Shown piece after piece: positions 4,814 to 5,980 of a DNA stretch of 5,980 nucleotides. Under the pieces are notes generated by a model. The model was not told where the DNA came from and ran no database searches. It saw only the letters and a list, made by a program, of their open reading frames with translations. The stretch is from CAUZFZ01 sp963579025 (GTDB lineage: Bacteria > Planctomycetota > Planctomycetia > Planctomycetales > Planctomycetaceae). Position numbers and translations under genes: made by a program. The stretch covers positions 1 to 5,980 of the forward strand of contig CAUZFZ010000306.1 of assembly GCA_963579025.1 (NCBI GenBank), read 5' to 3'. The stretch's first letter is position 1. Every line of letters begins with the position of its first letter.

Positions 4814-5839
4814 TTACAGGCCGGACTGTTTCCGACGAAGGCCCCCTTCAGTGTCAGAAATGACGCGAAGCAGGGAATTCGAATCACCCGACTTGTGAAG
4901 ACAGTGTGTAAAGCGTTCGGTGACCGCCGACGGGACGTTTTCGGAAGCCGACAGGAGAATGCTTGACGGCACTGAATTGAGATGACCGTCGCCCGCAATA
5001 CTCTCGGCCGTGTGGCTGCCGAAGTTGTAATCGCACACGAAGATGTCGATCGGCTCAGATGCCAGTACATCGGCAGCCTCGGCGCATGACGCAACGGTCG
5101 TAACGTCGTAGCCACTGATAGTGAACAGCGCGTGGAGCGAACTGCGGACACCTGCGTCGTCGTCGGCTACCAGGATGCGCAGGCCGCACGGCTCTTCGTG
5201 TTGAGGGATTGCGCGTCCAGCCACAGCCACTGGTCGCTCGAATACAAAGAAGTCTGCTGATGTATCGGGGCGGTCGACTTGTGGTGCTTCCGTCCTGATT
5301 TGCCGCCAGTCCGGACGGTTCTCCTCAATCCAGGCGAGGCAGTTCCGGTGTTTTGCGTGTCGGGCTGATGGAGCAGTGCAGTCGAAGGACGTTGAGAAAA
5401 TCAGCACGCAGTGGTTCGATGCGTCGAATAGTTTCGTGAGGTGGTCTTCGTAAGCGGCCTGCTCGACGAGGTGATAGACAACGTCGAGGGACACTGTGAG
5501 GTCGGCCGTCTCGCCGGCATAGTCAGACAGGTGTTTGAAGCGACGGTTGGCGTTTCCGCGGAATTGCTTGCGGCGTTGCTGAATGGCCGTGCGGCTGACT
5601 TCGAAGCCGAGGTAGTCGGGGTACTCGCACATTTCGAGCTGCACGCCGTCTCCGAAACCGAATTCGATAGCCGTTTCAATCCTGTGCGACCGGATGAAGT
5701 CGTTGATGAACGCCGCTTTGTATTCGGCGTTTGCGCCGCGTGATCCGGCACCGGACGTGCGGCCTGACTTGTATCTATGCTGCCAGTAGCGGGCCGAACT
5801 GAAAAACGGACGGAGAGTGCGGTCCTTCACACTGATCAT
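4814..5839 (-). CDS. SAM-dependent methyltransferase fused to a response-regulator receiver domain (341 aa)
   Basis: Residues about 15-200 form a class I SAM-dependent methyltransferase: YWQHRYKSGRTSGAGSRG near 18-35, motif I EFGFGDG at 59-65, GFEVS at 78-82 as the second-strand acidic loop (E80), and SLDVVYHLVE at 117-126. The substrate is unknown. Residues about 220-331 form a CheY-like receiver: LRILVADDD with the acidic pocket at 226-228, phospho-acceptor D270 in FVCDYNF, Ser297 in ILLSAS, and Lys316 in CLHKSG. A linker of about 18 residues joins them in one uninterrupted frame. The ATG at 5839 has AAGG about seven to eight bases upstream; an in-frame TTG two codons earlier sits too close to that site. 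The receiver could switch methylation through phosphorylation by an unlinked kinase, since no kinase lies nearby. Domain calls are strong; the regulatory role is inferred. Confidence 0.85.
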   Translation of the reverse strand: MISVKDRTLRPFFSSARYWQHRYKSGRTSGAGSRGANAEYKAAFINDFIRSHRIETAIEFGFGDGVQLEMCEYPDYLGFEVSRTAIQQRRKQFRGNANRRFKHLSDYAGETADLTVSLDVVYHLVEQAAYEDHLTKLFDASNHCVLIFSTSFDCTAPSARHAKHRNCLAWIEENRPDWRQIRTEAPQVDRPDTSADFFVFERPVAVAGRAIPQHEEPCGLRILVADDDAGVRSSLHALFTISGYDVTTVASCAEAADVLASEPIDIFVCDYNFGSHTAESIAGDGHLNSVPSSILLSASENVPSAVTERFTHCLHKSGDSNSLLRVISDTEGGLRRKQSGL

Positions 5840-5919
5840 TGGCAAACCTTATTGGTGACGAGTTGCCGGCCGACGCGGGCGTGATCCCAAAACGTGGGTG
5901 TTGGGGAATCGGGAAAATA

Positions 5920-5972
5920 TCGAGACTCCCTTCCGGTTGATGGTTGAAGTCGGACCGGGAAAGGAGTCTCGA
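5920..5972. promoter_or_regulatory. Inverted repeat that would sequester a ribosome-binding site
   Basis: The left arm at 5920-5937 pairs with the right arm at 5954-5972: ten consecutive pairs (TCGAGACTCC with GGAGTCTCGA), one C-A mismatch, four pairs, a one-base bulge and three pairs, around a 16-base loop. The right arm includes GGAG (5963-5966), five bases before an ATG at 5972. If transcribed rightwards, the Shine-Dalgarno would be buried in the stem. It could instead be the tip of an insertion element or an operator. It lies about 80 bases upstream of the methyltransferase-receiver gene on the other strand. Confidence 0.65.
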
Positions 5973-5980
5973 TGGAAATT
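5972..5980 (+). CDS. Possible start of a plus-strand gene (cut by window end)
   Basis: ATGGAAATT (Met-Glu-Ile) begins at 5972, five bases after GGAG within AAAGGAG, a good ribosome-binding site. Only three codons are visible, so nothing can be said of the product. A transposase gene whose ribosome site is masked by a hairpin would fit the inverted repeat just upstream, but this is a guess from context. It would be divergent from the methyltransferase-receiver gene. Confidence 0.35.

Noticed and set aside
4705..4863. A plus-strand reading frame (53 codons) with HEAT-repeat-like text (DDHIRFAAASALAAL) between two minus-strand genes
   Set aside because: It has no start codon or ribosome site, is bounded by stops and overlaps the 3' end of the methyltransferase-receiver gene. 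One repeat-like stretch of Ala and Leu in GC-rich DNA is weak evidence for a gene remnant; a BLASTX hit to a HEAT-repeat protein would be needed.
4660..5151. A 163-residue minus-strand frame overlapping the receiver part of the fusion gene
   Set aside because: Arg- and Ser-rich out-of-frame reading of a gene whose receiver domain is clearly recognisable in the other frame.

Overview
The window looks like part of a bacterial chromosome of moderate-to-high GC content. It carries a split Tad/Flp (tight adherence) type IVb pilus locus, followed by a small set of less familiar genes. Long extragenic palindromes, roomy intergenic spacers, scattered tad genes and a methyltransferase fused to a receiver domain together suggest a Planctomycetota-like organism. 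That assignment is inference from style; no rRNA or other marker gene is present.

Positions 1-2522 (plus strand) form the pilus-building part. The window opens in the last 30 codons of one Flp pilin. A complete second pilin follows at 356-547, with the classic prepilin site (G16/A17, E at +5, Y at +6). The 3' end of the pilin gene and its downstream spacer are duplicated in tandem (1-321 and 458-776), and each spacer carries a terminator-like hairpin. An A24 prepilin peptidase (cpaA/tadV, 806-1321), which would cleave the pilins, comes next. It is followed by the periplasmic assembly protein CpaB/RcpC (1404-2453). A strong intrinsic terminator at 2487-2522 ends this block.

Positions 2528-3637 (minus strand) encode a CpaE/TadZ-like localisation protein convergent with cpaB. 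Its P-loop lacks the usual lysines. No secretin (cpaC), secretion ATPase (cpaF/tadA) or platform protein (tadB/tadC) is visible, so the rest of the machine must be encoded elsewhere.

Positions 3638-4050 contain no convincing gene. They end in two strong adjacent palindromes (3924-3975 and 3980-4008) that look like REP-type repeats or terminators.

Positions 4051-5839 (minus strand) hold two genes. The upstream one (4814-5839) encodes a class I SAM methyltransferase fused to a C-terminal response-regulator receiver domain. The downstream one (4051-4653) encodes a 200-residue protein of unknown function whose C-terminal half has a cysteine pattern reminiscent of four-helix-bundle copper-binding (DUF326/Csp-like) proteins. 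The window closes with a near-perfect inverted repeat (5920-5972). Its right arm contains a Shine-Dalgarno sequence directly before an ATG, so a plus-strand gene may begin here and run out of the window.
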